A stretch of DNA of 64,000 nucleotides from Farysia itapuensis. Taxonomy: Eukaryota; Basidiomycota; Ustilaginomycetes; Ustilaginales; Ustilaginaceae. A program made the position numbers and the translations under genes. This document shows, one piece after another, positions 21,001-30,225 of the stretch. The stretch spans positions 496,001 through 560,000 of the forward strand of contig JALBYC010000006.1 of assembly GCA_023212645.1 (NCBI GenBank), in the 5' to 3' direction. Position 1 is the stretch's first letter. Each line of letters starts with the position of its first letter. Below the pieces are notes generated by a model, which saw only the letters and a program-made list of their open reading frames with translations, did no database searches and had not been told where the DNA came from.

Positions 21001-24000
21001 GAAACAGGTGTTGCAGCTATGTCGTTCCTCGCTGACCAAGACAATCAAGACTTGCAACAACGGAATCGAGCCCCCTTTGTCATCCAGAATCGCACAGGCT
21101 ATCGTATCTCGTTGTGGGCCGAGCACGATGATCGGGAACGCAAGAACAAAGCGCCTGCTCAGCATCTGGACGACGGTAAAGACATGCCGTGGCGATTTGA
21201 CGACTGGAAGTCGATGCGCGAACATATCAAGGAGTCCGGCGGAAACCGTCTGTCGCTGCAGATTGACGGCATGCCATGGGAACGTCTGCGTCACATTCCG
21301 GTCGACCGCGAGGGCGAAAACATGCTTACGTTGCGACCAAAGTTGGACAAAGTGGCGCACAAAGTGCAGTACGACGTCAAGCTGCTCAACAATGTCAAGT
21401 ACATCACTTTCCGATCCACATTCAAGATCGAGAACAAGACGCTAATTCCGATCGAAATGGTGATTCTGGACAGCCAGGGTAAAGTGACAGATCACGTCCG
21501 CAAGATTGGACCTGGTGACGACTGTCCGGTTCCGATCGAAGCTGCGTACCACTGTCGTGTCAAGATTCGCCCGGATCCCGGATTCGAGTATGATTGGTGC
21601 GAGGAGAGTCTGCACTGGCAAGATCTTGTCAAGAAATCGACGCGGACGCTGACGTGCAAAGCGCATGACGAGAACGAGGCGCCGTTCCGATTCCAGAGTT
21701 TCACCATCTACGATCGACAGGATCCGAACAGTCGTGCCTATCCGAGCCTGACCCTCAGGCTGCGTGCACCGGTCGAGGTGGAGAACTTGCTGCCTTACGA
21801 CATCCAGTACCGCATATTCGACAAAAATCTGAACCACAATTGGTCAAGCTATCTGCGCAAGGGAGGTATCAGTCCGATCCATGTGGTCGAGCTGTCCCAT
21901 TTGCTTTTGCTCAGTGTCGACATTCAATCGTCGTGCTTCTCGCCGAGCGAGTTTGCCATTATCGCGACGGATAATCCAGACGACTTCCCCGTGGAAAAGG
22001 TGCTGGTCTTGGCCGACGCTGAGAACCTCAAGCTCAACCTTCGTCTGCACTACTCCAAACACCAGAATTCGGGCGGCGCGTTCAAGGTACAGATCTATTC
22101 GCCCTACATTTTCATCAATCAGTCTGGACTGCCGTTTGCACTCAAGACCAAGTCTTGGCTGGGCAGTGCCAAGTTGGTGGCTGGACAGGACAACGGGCCA
22201 TCGGCGGCAATGCGCCGAGAGCCAGAGCCGTTCCTGTTTTCGCATAATACCAACGACCGACGCAATCGCATGCTGATGCGTGTGGGAGACTCGCAATGGT
22301 CGAAACCGCTGTCGTTTGAGGCGATTGGATCAGAGACGGAGGTCGTCATTCCGTCGGCGTCTAAGAACGAAGAAATCCACGTCGGTTTGACAGTGGAAGA
22401 CGGTCTGGGCAAGTTCAAGCTGTCAAAGGTCGTCAAGTTGACACCGCGGTATCTGGTGCGCAACCATCTGGGTGAGACGATCCATTTGCGCGAGGCTGGC
22501 GCTGCTGATTTTATCGCTGTCGAGTCTGGCACCCGCGTACCCTTGCACTTCCTCCGCGTCGGCGCGACCAAGCAGATGACGTTGGCCTACCCAGGCATCA
22601 ACAACAAGTGGAGTGCGCCGTTCAACATTGAAGACATTGGAAGCGTGCATGTGCGCATGTCCAAGACTGGTCACCACCAGCATCTGGTCAAAGCCGAAGT
22701 TCTGCTGGAAGGACCGACGATCTTTATCTCGCTCAGTCTGGAAAAGGGTCCATGGCCGTACATGTTGCGCAACGAGAGTGACTATACGATGCAGTTTATG
22801 CAAGCGACGGAGCGGGTGGAAGAGGGAGGGAGTGGACGCAAGATTGACGAAGCTGTGGGCAAGCGGTACGAGCTGAAGCCACGATCCAAGATGAAGTACG
22901 CCTGGGACTACCCTGCTGCCACGGACAAGATGATCAAGCTCGTGATCAATGGTCGGGAGCGCAACGTCAACATTCTGGAAATTGGCAGTCTGCTGCCGTT
23001 CAAGTTCCCGAGTCAGGATGGCCGAGGCAGTCGCGTCATTTCACTCGATGTGCGTGCCGATGGTCCGACGCAGACTCTGGTTCTGAGCAACTATGCGGAA
23101 GAGTTTAGCAACTTTAAGCTCAAACGACAGAACTCGACCTTCTCGCGCACCGACACGGCGTCGAGCAGCATGAGCAAGGACGCCGGCTTCGTCGCTGTGG
23201 ACGTAGACACGAACATCTTGACGGCGTTCAACGTCGAATTTGAAGGCGTCGGTATCTCGCTCATCAACCAAAACGTCCAAGAGCTAGCCTATGTCTCGTT
23301 CCGGGGACTCGAAATGCACTATACAGAGTCAGAGGTGACGACGGCGGTCAACGTGATTTGCAAGTGGATCCAGATCGACAATCAGCTGTTTGGCGGATTG
23401 TTCCCCATTGTACTCTACCCAACGGTGATTCCCCGAGACGGCAAGGATTTGGAGGTGCATCCCACTCTTCAAGCGTCGGTGATTATGCTCAAGGATCAGA
23501 CACATGGAGTGACGCACATCAAGTACGCCTCGGTGTTGCTGCAAGAAATCACGGCCGAGCTGGACGAGGACTTTTTGTTTGCGCTGTACGAGTTTTCGAA
23601 ATTCGAAGGCGCTGCCTGGCAACTGGAGGCGGAGAAGGAGACTGACTTTATCGAGCATCCACGCGAAGTACCTGAACCGCATGGGGCCATCAACGTATCG
23701 GACGACATCTACTTTGAGATTCTGCATCTGCAGCCCATTTCGCTCAATCTGTCGTTTATGCGTACGGAGCGGGTGAATGCGGACGAAAAGGTCAGCTCGC
23801 GCAATCCGTTGATTTTCTTATTCAACGCGCTGACCATGGCGTTGGGCAACGTCAACGAGGCGCCGGTTCGCTTGAACGCATTGGTGATTGAAAACGTGCG
23901 CCTGAGCAACGCCGTGTTGCAACAGCGAATCATCTACCACTACTCGCAAGGCTTCCTGCTGCAATTGTATCGCGTGTTGGGATCCGCCGACTTTTTGGGC

Positions 24001-24918
24001 AACCCGGTGGGATTGTTCAACAATGTCTCTTCTGGTGTTGCGGATATTTTCTACGAGCCGTATCAGGGGCTTGTTATGCATGGCAACAAGGAGCTTGGCT
24101 TGGGGATTGCACGAGGCGCCAGTTCGTTTGTCAAAAAGACCGTATTTGGCCTTACCGACTCTGTGTCCAAGGTGACCGGCTCGATTGGCAAGGGACTGGC
24201 GGCGGCGACGATGGACAAAGAGTTCCAGTCGCGTCGTCGCATGTCTCGCTTCCGCAACAAGCCGCGACATGCACTGTACGGCATTACGGCCGGTGCCAAC
24301 TCGTTCTTCACCTCGGTAGCGAGCGGGTTCGAGGGCCTGGCTCTGCGACCCTTGGAAGGTGCGGAAAAGGGCGGTGCCGGTGGCTTCCTCAAAGGAGTGG
24401 GCAAGGGCCTGGTGGGCGCGATTACCAAGCCGGCGGTGGGCGTATTTGATCTGGCAAGCAACGTGACGGAAGGCATGCGAAACACAACCATGGTATTTGA
24501 TCAGAACGACATTGACCGGGTGCGACTGCCACGCTACATTGCACACGACGGAATCGTACGACCCTACTCGGACCGGGAAGCCCTGGGACAAACGTGGCTC
24601 AAGAATGTGGACAACGGCCGACTGATGAAGGACTCGTACGTTGCGCACGTCGACGTTGGCTCACAGGAGGGGGACTCTGCCATCATGCTGACGGTATCGC
24701 GCATTCTCTATATCCGGACCATGCGACTGCGCGTCATGTGGGAAGTACCGCTCTCGGATCTGAGCAGTATCTCGCTGGAAAGCGAAGGCATTGCACTCAT
24801 CCTGCGTGGCGGTGTCAGTGGACCCTTTTTACCACTCTCCGACATGAGTACGCGCAACTGGCTCTTCAAGCAAGTCTCGAAAGTGGTGCAGAGCTACAAC
24901 GCTTCCCGTCAAATGTAA
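15043..24918 (+). CDS. VPS13: Vps13 bridge-like lipid transfer protein
   Basis: The protein has 3291 aa in one exon. The start is set at 15043 because the chorein N-terminus begins exactly there (MLEGVLASLLNRILAAYVDG, then LNVGIWSGDVKLRNLRLK). An in-frame ATG at 14878 would add 55 unconserved residues. The order is chorein domain (1-100), extended RBG-type beta-groove, VAB/SHR-BD region around residues 2015-2500 (FVIQNRTGYRISLWAEHDD; VEVENLLPYDIQYRIFDKN), ATG2_C-like part (about 2950-3150, PLEGAEKGGAGGFLKGVGKG) and a C-terminal PH-like domain (about 3170-3280). It moves phospholipids at membrane contact sites and acts in prospore, vacuole and mitochondrial membrane biology. Residues inferred disordered (about 850-960) are acidic. 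An AATAAA lies at 24946. Confidence 0.95.
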   Translation: MLEGVLASLLNRILAAYVDGLNTSQLNVGIWSGDVKLRNLRLKTSALDKFRLPIDVKEGYLGDLTLSIPWSNLKGKPVRILVENVYLLAAPKSASAEVDENEEQERAQAAKQEKLANAELLGRDSGQSMGGMSSEDSQKNQSFTSSLITKIIDNLQFTVRNIHIRYEDSLSNPEHPFSAGLTLAEFSAVSTDAEWNPTFIQNSTDGIHKLARLESLSLYWDTDSESLAGHDVAEAQKLFGALIAREGSAPSHQYILKPVSGAGRLIMRKKMTPEIPKMDAQLLFEELGFALDDEQYRDVISVADLFHFYTRQAQYRRFRPAPEALEQNRPRALLKFAGNAILNEVHERHRVWTWDYFRQRRDDRKEYVQLFKEKERQVQKANQAQAGVAVAQSESGSRLEALEKKLDYKDIRFYRSIARHQLRKESLEARKDEIAHGGGQQAASTGGGGWLGWIWGGGGQQQHKNDSGVLNDEQRKELYDAIEWDEEASTNSLAQSVDAPRDAMHLRLITKLKTGSLALKDHARGTDLLSLVFDALQADVIQRQDNLEAALALGGLRVNDGTTPNTLYPQVVRVKDIESDLPKRQRSSSTDLKEIEEEVHRESDPDNPFFYAKYELKPLDNRADNALTLKMRSMEIIYHRGLVESIVRFFKPPESELELIGALIDVASETIEGIRKETRAGLESALQHHKTIDMVVDVKAPIIIVPEDVTTKRCQHMVLDAGHIAVRSVLADQAALDAVRSKQNSAYTEEDYRRLEDLMYDRFFVKLESAQLVMGNDLESCIKGLSSDATDHGLHLLERINLDFTLHNSILSSAPNLTKFKMTGHLPTLRVNFSDRKYKTLMRIIDVALPNFDDPDAPSPTQGLGSIEEELEPVAVGTEPEADEDDARSQRRLSRQTAALDLNKARRRRLAGQLRGEDEYIVDAGDDDDGKDVFQDAEDATVDKVNAHQKTFELEFVVDTLQASIFRSSTDPSQPDRLLVDARFEGFLLHLAVYPYHMDVDVGLRSLELEDKIVDQGAQFKHLITSKHVKDGTSRNGTADSAASESTSPSVVRDLVRVKYTRVDPESPEFMTKYEGIDQTVNAELSTINVMLTRVSVLAVYDWIMTTFVPPEEAVDTQPQSQHQRRPSKSSSDRRASDATFKKPTVKPVDVAAPSQNAADRLERKEKLRVRVKLNSIILRLNNDGTLLATLTLSTADVAVMLRGNTIRVAARLGSLLLYDNAKRSVADPNFKKLLSIQGDELADFTYETFDETDAPSYPGYDSSIWLRSGSLQFTFLEEPIRDLLQFFSKFAQMKAVYDAATLAASNQASQLQERVDKMHYDVIIKTPIVILPRSADSPDVLTANLGEIYANNTFSVRDNKESIIKIEAGLQHIRLASRMRYGSQDYHVQMIDDVNISFDLVQSDRAGSTAAGATDSPEMQVVAKMSDVHVKLTEAQYCFVMELTQSIPRAFSALTETGDDTEDGVKDEVNGKIPSSTDAAAPVTSKGQLSGTDMPTTKGRGVDMLPELGTVVHNEDGDVQVYTSLDMFFDVNSIQLELFTAAATGQESLYNAQLARFSINGSEVKLKMLSDGSLEAEVALKTFTITDQRPDMETKFREIIPAVKHEGHQFMMSYTMSGGDDGSALALITVDSPKVIFALDPVFALLNFFTSAFPDSPDQSQTADESMTMSKATAPPASESSTAVEHNQAQPAQGSLAFRVNIVDPTIILLAVPERHDTEAIVLSIKQVLMSQQGILALKVDQFGMFMCRMHRPKDTLRLLDNFDLALSMDSRTSTSRQLTSIEIDIEPLVLRVSMRDILMIQSVVNKAIELSAQSSSGADGKDEQKSLSSTQRRQGSVVSSNKTIDTLTQTAKPDANKDADSSTVSVRPSQRLEDAELVVAKESLKADFAGVQIILIGDAHSLPMLDMNLSRFSVDVNDWSGDMRASAFVDMYINYYNLSRSHWEPLIDPWGVSFRVESTASPASFHATVSSKKRLEVNVTTTLIETGVAAMSFLADQDNQDLQQRNRAPFVIQNRTGYRISLWAEHDDRERKNKAPAQHLDDGKDMPWRFDDWKSMREHIKESGGNRLSLQIDGMPWERLRHIPVDREGENMLTLRPKLDKVAHKVQYDVKLLNNVKYITFRSTFKIENKTLIPIEMVILDSQGKVTDHVRKIGPGDDCPVPIEAAYHCRVKIRPDPGFEYDWCEESLHWQDLVKKSTRTLTCKAHDENEAPFRFQSFTIYDRQDPNSRAYPSLTLRLRAPVEVENLLPYDIQYRIFDKNLNHNWSSYLRKGGISPIHVVELSHLLLLSVDIQSSCFSPSEFAIIATDNPDDFPVEKVLVLADAENLKLNLRLHYSKHQNSGGAFKVQIYSPYIFINQSGLPFALKTKSWLGSAKLVAGQDNGPSAAMRREPEPFLFSHNTNDRRNRMLMRVGDSQWSKPLSFEAIGSETEVVIPSASKNEEIHVGLTVEDGLGKFKLSKVVKLTPRYLVRNHLGETIHLREAGAADFIAVESGTRVPLHFLRVGATKQMTLAYPGINNKWSAPFNIEDIGSVHVRMSKTGHHQHLVKAEVLLEGPTIFISLSLEKGPWPYMLRNESDYTMQFMQATERVEEGGSGRKIDEAVGKRYELKPRSKMKYAWDYPAATDKMIKLVINGRERNVNILEIGSLLPFKFPSQDGRGSRVISLDVRADGPTQTLVLSNYAEEFSNFKLKRQNSTFSRTDTASSSMSKDAGFVAVDVDTNILTAFNVEFEGVGISLINQNVQELAYVSFRGLEMHYTESEVTTAVNVICKWIQIDNQLFGGLFPIVLYPTVIPRDGKDLEVHPTLQASVIMLKDQTHGVTHIKYASVLLQEITAELDEDFLFALYEFSKFEGAAWQLEAEKETDFIEHPREVPEPHGAINVSDDIYFEILHLQPISLNLSFMRTERVNADEKVSSRNPLIFLFNALTMALGNVNEAPVRLNALVIENVRLSNAVLQQRIIYHYSQGFLLQLYRVLGSADFLGNPVGLFNNVSSGVADIFYEPYQGLVMHGNKELGLGIARGASSFVKKTVFGLTDSVSKVTGSIGKGLAAATMDKEFQSRRRMSRFRNKPRHALYGITAGANSFFTSVASGFEGLALRPLEGAEKGGAGGFLKGVGKGLVGAITKPAVGVFDLASNVTEGMRNTTMVFDQNDIDRVRLPRYIAHDGIVRPYSDREALGQTWLKNVDNGRLMKDSYVAHVDVGSQEGDSAIMLTVSRILYIRTMRLRVMWEVPLSDLSSISLESEGIALILRGGVSGPFLPLSDMSTRNWLFKQVSKVVQSYNASRQM

Positions 24919-25651
24919 TTGTCGCTAGCTAGTTTGAAATTTCAGAATAAAGCACCCTCGATTTTTCTATGTGAACAGCCAGCAGTCTGGGCGGAAAATG
25001 AATGCGAGCGGGAACGGGGGGGGCACGCGTCCACGCGAAAGCGAAATTTCATGCCCTCGCATTCATTGAAGAAAGACCAACACTCGGCTGCAACGCCGCC
25101 CCCAATTCCACATGCTTTTCCCGCCTTCGGCATGAACCATGTGGGCGAGAGACAGGGAATTTTGCCCCCTTCCCTTGCCCTGGTGGCTTAGAGCGTTGGG
25201 GTGCTGGCATGACACAAGCCAGGGGCAAGGAAGAGGGCGAGACAGGAGGCAGCAAGGTCCGTCAGGAGTCGAGGGGCGTGGATTTTCAATTGGGTAAATG
25301 GACTAGAGTTTCCATGTTTGTATTGTGTGCTTTCGGAATAGAGTCCGATTTTGTATTGGCGCATGCAGGCTAGAGTGCGTGACAGCTGGCGGATCTGCAT
25401 TGTGATTGTGATTGTCCATGGAAGATGGCGTCTACTCACGATCAGATCTCCTTCGCCCTCTGCTAGCCCGCTTCCCCCTCCCCCTCTTTCCTTCCCTCCC
25501 CACTCCTCGTCCGCACACTCTCTTACGCCCAGGACGTGGCTCAATCACACTCTTTCCACTTATCTCGCTCCTTCTTATTCCTTCACCCTCTCTCGCTCTT
25601 TATATATATATACACATAAGCGCACATCTTGGCCGAGGATATTGCTCAACA
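24919..25651. promoter_or_regulatory. VPS13 3' UTR and BTG-gene promoter
   Basis: An AATAAA polyadenylation-type signal lies at 24946-24951. The distal part holds a strongly pyrimidine-rich tract (about 25450-25600) ending in an alternating TA run (25601-25612) about 40 nt before the BTG-gene ATG. The upstream in-frame ATG at 25412 lies before this TATA run, so it was not used as the start. Confidence 0.6.
25601..25612 (+). promoter_or_regulatory. TATA box of BTG-domain gene
   Basis: TATATATATATA lies 40-51 nt upstream of the ATG at 25652 and downstream of a CT-rich tract, a common arrangement in fungal promoters. Confidence 0.6.
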
Positions 25652-27523
25652 ATGATTTACGAGGTCGCCGCTGCTGTCGAACACATTGTATCTCTTGTAG
25701 CAAAGACGGTCGATGCAGAGGCTCTAGCCGGGTTCGCTTCTACACTCAAGGACGAGCTGGAGACCAGGTGTCAGGCGTGCTGGCTTCCTTCAGATCCAGA
25801 GCATGGCTCGGCCAAGCGCGCTGTTCACTGGCAGCTTCACGCAGCAGGGGAAGGAGCAGACGCTGCTATTCTGACCGCCATCACTTCCGTCCTGATCGCC
25901 CGCCCCGACAATGATACCCCCACATTGCGTACCGTTCGTCGTCAGCAAGCCGTAGCGCTGGCGTTACAGTGGCTCCCTTTCTCCTTTACCCTCTGGATCG
26001 ACCCAGGCTGCGTCGCCGTTCGTCTCGGCACTGGTCCCGGCATCAGCTCAGGCTTCTTCGACGCTAACGCCAAGCCAGCTTCCTCGGCCGTCCAAGTCGT
26101 CTGGGGTTCTCATCCCTCCTTCGCACCACCCAACGCCAGCAGCGCTAAGCTTCCCACCGGCAATCTTCGCAGTAACGTCTCTCGTCCCATTCCCATCGTA
26201 CGTCCGACTGCCTCTGTCCAACCCATACCGTTCCAGCACCACCAGCGCAGTGTCTCCACCTGCTCCACTGCCAGCAGTACATCAGTCTCTGTCCAAGGCT
26301 TGACACGCAGCGTCAGTCTCTCAAGCACCAGCACCGCATCCACAGCAGCAACAAGCTATGCCTCCCTCGACGATGCCGACGATGACAGTGACGCTCGCTC
26401 TTGTCCCCACCTCACTTCGCCCTCACAGGCATCGACTGCGTCCAGCCATGTCGACGACGACGATGATGTCGATGTCGACGATACCACCGTCGGCAACGTC
26501 ACTGCGCGCTTCGCCGGAGCTAGGCTCTTTGACTCAATCGCACAGGAAGACGACGCCGGAGATGTCACCGTAGATGCCGCAGACCGCACGCTGCTCGCCG
26601 CTCTCCAACCGAGCGCCGTCCTCGCTGCTGCTGCTGCTGCTTCGTCAACGCCCAAACGCCCGCTCCTCGCCAAGGCTTTTTCCAAGCCGGTGACGGCAGC
26701 AGCAGCAACCGCCCTTCTGCCGGGGAAGAGCAACTACACCACCCACGATAACGGCAATGTCGGCGTCCTCGGTGGCGGCGTTCGTCTTGGTGGTGTATCG
26801 GCCGCAAAGTCTACCAGCACCAGCGCACAACCGCGCTACCGCCACCACTCGCACTCGCACTCGCACAGCCTCAGTCACGCCGTACAGCAACAGCAGCCGT
26901 TCTTCCCACCCCACCACCACCACCATCAGTACGCACCGCCGCAGTACTACCCCATGCATGCAGGTGGGCCGTACGCTTTGCCTGTGCGGACGACCGCGCA
27001 GCCTGTGTCTCAGCACTACCTCCCGCAACAACAACATCGCATGCCCATGCAGCTGCACCACTACGCAAGCGTGCCGCACCTGGCAATGTCGTACGCCGAG
27101 CATGGCGCTAGCCCAGCGGCGATGGGGGGGCGTCCGGCGGTGTCGTTCGCAGTACCGGCGGGCGAGGATGCAGGCGAGTTGCTGCGCAGTAGGCGTGTAC
27201 GCTCCCGTGGACGGCGCTCGCGAGGTCGAGGTGCAGGCCGCGCAGCTCGTCGTCAAGCAGCTGCCCTCCTCCACACCACCCCAGACAACGACAACGACGA
27301 TCTGGTCGTCGATATTGACGAAATCGATCTAGACTGTGACTCGGACACTCACCTCACCGACGCTGACTCAAACTACTCCCGCTGCTCCACCCCCGCCACC
27401 ACCACCACCAACAGCACCAGCGCTTCCGCGTCGGATTACTTCTCAAGTCCAGCAGCAAAGGCTAACACACTCCACTCGCAAGCTTCCCCTCTGCAGTACA
27501 ACTACCCTCGTCTGGCTGTATAA
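25652..27523 (+). CDS. BTG/Tob-family domain protein
   Basis: The protein has 623 aa with the start at MIYEVAAAVEHIV. Residues 1-130 match the BTG/Tob fold: a helical N-terminus, box A-like ELETRCQACWLPSDPEHGSA followed by RAVHW, and box B-like LPFSFTLWIDPGCVAVRLGT. In animals this domain binds the Caf1/Pop2 deadenylase of CCR4-NOT and speeds up mRNA decay; that role here is inference from the domain. The remaining 490 residues are low complexity: Ser/Thr/Asp runs, acidic VDDDDDVDVDD, His-rich HHSHSHSHS, a Tyr/Pro/Gln segment and a basic RSRRVRSRGRRSRGRGAGR patch. The gene is convergent with POL12. Confidence 0.8.
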   Translation: MIYEVAAAVEHIVSLVAKTVDAEALAGFASTLKDELETRCQACWLPSDPEHGSAKRAVHWQLHAAGEGADAAILTAITSVLIARPDNDTPTLRTVRRQQAVALALQWLPFSFTLWIDPGCVAVRLGTGPGISSGFFDANAKPASSAVQVVWGSHPSFAPPNASSAKLPTGNLRSNVSRPIPIVRPTASVQPIPFQHHQRSVSTCSTASSTSVSVQGLTRSVSLSSTSTASTAATSYASLDDADDDSDARSCPHLTSPSQASTASSHVDDDDDVDVDDTTVGNVTARFAGARLFDSIAQEDDAGDVTVDAADRTLLAALQPSAVLAAAAAASSTPKRPLLAKAFSKPVTAAAATALLPGKSNYTTHDNGNVGVLGGGVRLGGVSAAKSTSTSAQPRYRHHSHSHSHSLSHAVQQQQPFFPPHHHHHQYAPPQYYPMHAGGPYALPVRTTAQPVSQHYLPQQQHRMPMQLHHYASVPHLAMSYAEHGASPAAMGGRPAVSFAVPAGEDAGELLRSRRVRSRGRRSRGRGAGRAARRQAAALLHTTPDNDNDDLVVDIDEIDLDCDSDTHLTDADSNYSRCSTPATTTTNSTSASASDYFSSPAAKANTLHSQASPLQYNYPRLAV

Positions 27524-27735
27524 CCCTGCCCCACACCCCCTTTCCCTCTCTTTTTCCTCAAAGCATACCCTACAAAGAAAGTCACGGTCAAGTCTTGGGC
27601 CCAAACCGCATTATCTCAGCGTCACCTTTTTTCTATACGTAATCATATCGCATTTTTTATCACTAGAGGCTAACCTGCGGAGGGAAGAGCCAAGACAGGT
27701 GCGGGTACGTGTGTAAACCGAGGGGGCGGGGGAAA

Positions 27736-30051
27736 CTAGATGGAGAGGATATCGATACGTGCACGGTCCCACAATTCTGACGGGATCGATTCGGAGCTTG
27801 CGTCTTGGGCAGGGTCGTCAGACGCTGCTGCTGTCGCCGCGGCGGCTGCTTGTTCGAGGCGGTGTTTGGGAAGGGGTTGTATGTGGAAGGATACGAAGCT
27901 GGGGGATGCAGATGGATGTGTGGGTGCGAGGGAGCCAGGCTGGACAACTGTTGTCGAGTTGACGACGCGGATGAAGGGTTTTGCCAGTTTCGAGCTGGGC
28001 AGGAGGAGGAGGTCTGGACTAACTGCGGGGAAGTTGAGGAGGTGACTGTGGGAAGTATCGTACGCCAAGGCTGTCGCCACGCCCGCGCCCGAGGTTGTGG
28101 CCGACGGAGGTGCGGAAGGGGGTGGGTAGACGGGGTAGAAGGAGCGCTGACTTAGGATCGAGCGTGACCACCGCGTATTGGTCTCCTTGTTATTCGCCGC
28201 CACCGCCTCCTTGTTCAACGGTGGGGCGGACACACCTCCCTCGATCCGCATCACCATCTCTTCCGACTTCAAGTCGCCCAGACTGTCCACCGTATTGGCG
28301 CCAATCACCAGCTCATTCACGTAGAACACGCTCGGATTCGGCAAGCATCGGACTCGTTGCTTCGGCAGCCGGAGCGCTTCGTCCTTGGTATTAAACCCAG
28401 GCTGTGGGTAGGCGGCGTGGACGTTGAGAATGTCGAGCGTCGAAGGAATCAACACGACCATCGTAGCAGGGTATTTGGCCAATAGTGCCGACAGACGAGT
28501 CGAAAAGTGCTGGGCGAACAGCTCGCTCGGCATCTCGCCTGCAAATGGCAACATCGGATGGGTGGACGAGATAAACGGCCCACTGAGGATCAACGTATCG
28601 GGCACACCTCGACGCTCCTTTGAGTCAACGTCTCCGTCCCCGCCAGCTGTGGGGACGCCTCCAGCTTCTAAATGGTCCATCAGCTTGTGCCAGGGCTCGA
28701 ACTCCAAATTGTCCGGGTGCGTGTACGGCCCGGCTGCGGCGAGAATGTTTAAAGACTGACCGTTTAGTTTGTTGCGCGCGTACGAATTCTCTAGAGCATC
28801 GTGCGGGCTGTGAACGGCCTGGGGCATGGCGGGTGGGAAGCAAATCTCCGAGACAGAGAACTTGTCCGTTCCAGCATTGATGCCTTTGCACATGACCATC
28901 TGGCCTGGGAACAGACTGAGGGTCGTTGCAGCCCCTGCCGTGCCCACGTCCTGAGGCGAGTAGCGAACGACACAGCCTTTGGCGAAAGCGAGCGGTGTGC
29001 GGTTTCCAGAGCCCATGACGCGCGAGCTTTCCAGCACCACGCCGGTCTCGTTGAGCTTGGGCAATCCAGGCAGCGCATGTTCGTCGTTTCCTTGACCGTG
29101 TCTTGCGCGCAAAGTCTGGCCAGCTGAGCTCTGTGGAGCAGGAAGACCGGGACAAATTCGGCCCACTACCCAGATCGGATCCTGCGAGGACAGCGAGGGA
29201 TCCCCAAACTCTTCGGCTTCATCGCCCGACAGCAGCGATCTGTACGCTTCCCGAAAGACGTTGGCAAACTCGTCGATGCGATCGTCAAGTACCTGTGACC
29301 GCTCGCCCTTCTTCTCAAACATGTAGCGGTAGTCCCACGCCTTTGGGTTGGTAGCCATGGCGAGCGAGACTCGGCTGTTGGGTTTCTTGGCAGAAGCAGG
29401 GGTGGGTGGACACATTTGGGATCCCGACCCGCTTATTGGGATGTGTCCGTTCAGAGTTTCGATAATGCTGAACGCGGAGAGGTTAGTGGCAGCGGTGGGG
29501 CGTGTAGGCGTGTCGTTGTTGAGATCAGACATGACGACGTCCGAGTCTTCCATCTTTGGCCGTTGTGTAGGCTTGTACGCTGATGCCGTGGCAGGTGTCT
29601 GACCAGGGGTCATTGCTGCACTGAACGGAGAGTTTGACGAAGGTCGACTAGGGGTCTGAAAGGGATTCGCCTGCGAGGCAGCATTGTGTTTGAGGGGTGT
29701 ACTCTTGATTCCCAGCATGGCATTCAAATCACCCGGAAACTTGCCCCTATTGAGCGCAGAGGACGGCTTGAGTGGCGTGGCGCTGCTGTCAAAGTCGACA
29801 GACGAAGTGTTCTGGCTGTTGAAGCTGGTTGCGATAATCTTGCGTAGCTCCCTGGCATGCTCAACGGTGAAAGGCTCTGATTTGGGCAGTGCATTGTTGA
29901 GCGCGAATGCCTCCCACTTGTAGTAAAGATCCTGCGGCGATACGTTGTAGTGGGTGCAGATGGATGTGGATTCTGTCAGGAGCGAGGGATCCGAGGCTAT
30001 GTATGGACCAAAGTTCTCTGCCAGACGAGCTGTGAGCTCAGGCGCAGTCAT
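27736..30051 (-). CDS. POL12: DNA polymerase alpha-primase B subunit
   Basis: The protein has 771 aa and starts at the ATG at 30051 (MTAPELTARLAENFGPYIAS); the longer frame to 30219 opens only with TTG. The N-terminal helical domain covers residues 1-90 (SICTHYNVSPQDLYYKWEAF) and is followed by a Ser/Thr/Pro linker with many S/T-P sites. Next come an OB-like part and the inactive calcineurin-like phosphoesterase domain (DTLILSGPFISSTHPMLPFA, ATMVVLIPSTLDILNVHAAY, NPSVFYVNELVIGANTVDSL). It acts in the Pol alpha-primase complex at replication initiation. It is divergent from TFC1 with 174 nt between start codons. Confidence 0.92.
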   Translation of the reverse strand: MTAPELTARLAENFGPYIASDPSLLTESTSICTHYNVSPQDLYYKWEAFALNNALPKSEPFTVEHARELRKIIATSFNSQNTSSVDFDSSATPLKPSSALNRGKFPGDLNAMLGIKSTPLKHNAASQANPFQTPSRPSSNSPFSAAMTPGQTPATASAYKPTQRPKMEDSDVVMSDLNNDTPTRPTAATNLSAFSIIETLNGHIPISGSGSQMCPPTPASAKKPNSRVSLAMATNPKAWDYRYMFEKKGERSQVLDDRIDEFANVFREAYRSLLSGDEAEEFGDPSLSSQDPIWVVGRICPGLPAPQSSAGQTLRARHGQGNDEHALPGLPKLNETGVVLESSRVMGSGNRTPLAFAKGCVVRYSPQDVGTAGAATTLSLFPGQMVMCKGINAGTDKFSVSEICFPPAMPQAVHSPHDALENSYARNKLNGQSLNILAAAGPYTHPDNLEFEPWHKLMDHLEAGGVPTAGGDGDVDSKERRGVPDTLILSGPFISSTHPMLPFAGEMPSELFAQHFSTRLSALLAKYPATMVVLIPSTLDILNVHAAYPQPGFNTKDEALRLPKQRVRCLPNPSVFYVNELVIGANTVDSLGDLKSEEMVMRIEGGVSAPPLNKEAVAANNKETNTRWSRSILSQRSFYPVYPPPSAPPSATTSGAGVATALAYDTSHSHLLNFPAVSPDLLLLPSSKLAKPFIRVVNSTTVVQPGSLAPTHPSASPSFVSFHIQPLPKHRLEQAAAAATAAASDDPAQDASSESIPSELWDRARIDILSI

Positions 30052-30225
30052 GATGGAATAGTGGTAGAACGGTAAAGTGTTGCTGTCCTCGGACACGCCG
30101 AAGTGCGAAATTCTGGAAACTCGCGACGCGTTGATTAACGTCCGGAACTCGGCTTTGCTTTCTACCGATCTGACATGGAATTGAAGAAAACAAGCTAAAC
30201 AAGGGTCGAAAGGGTCCAAGCTCGT

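Noticed and set aside
30052..30219. 56-codon N-terminal extension of Pol12
   Set aside because: It starts at TTG and would use up nearly all of the divergent promoter; the conserved N-terminus begins at the ATG at 30051.
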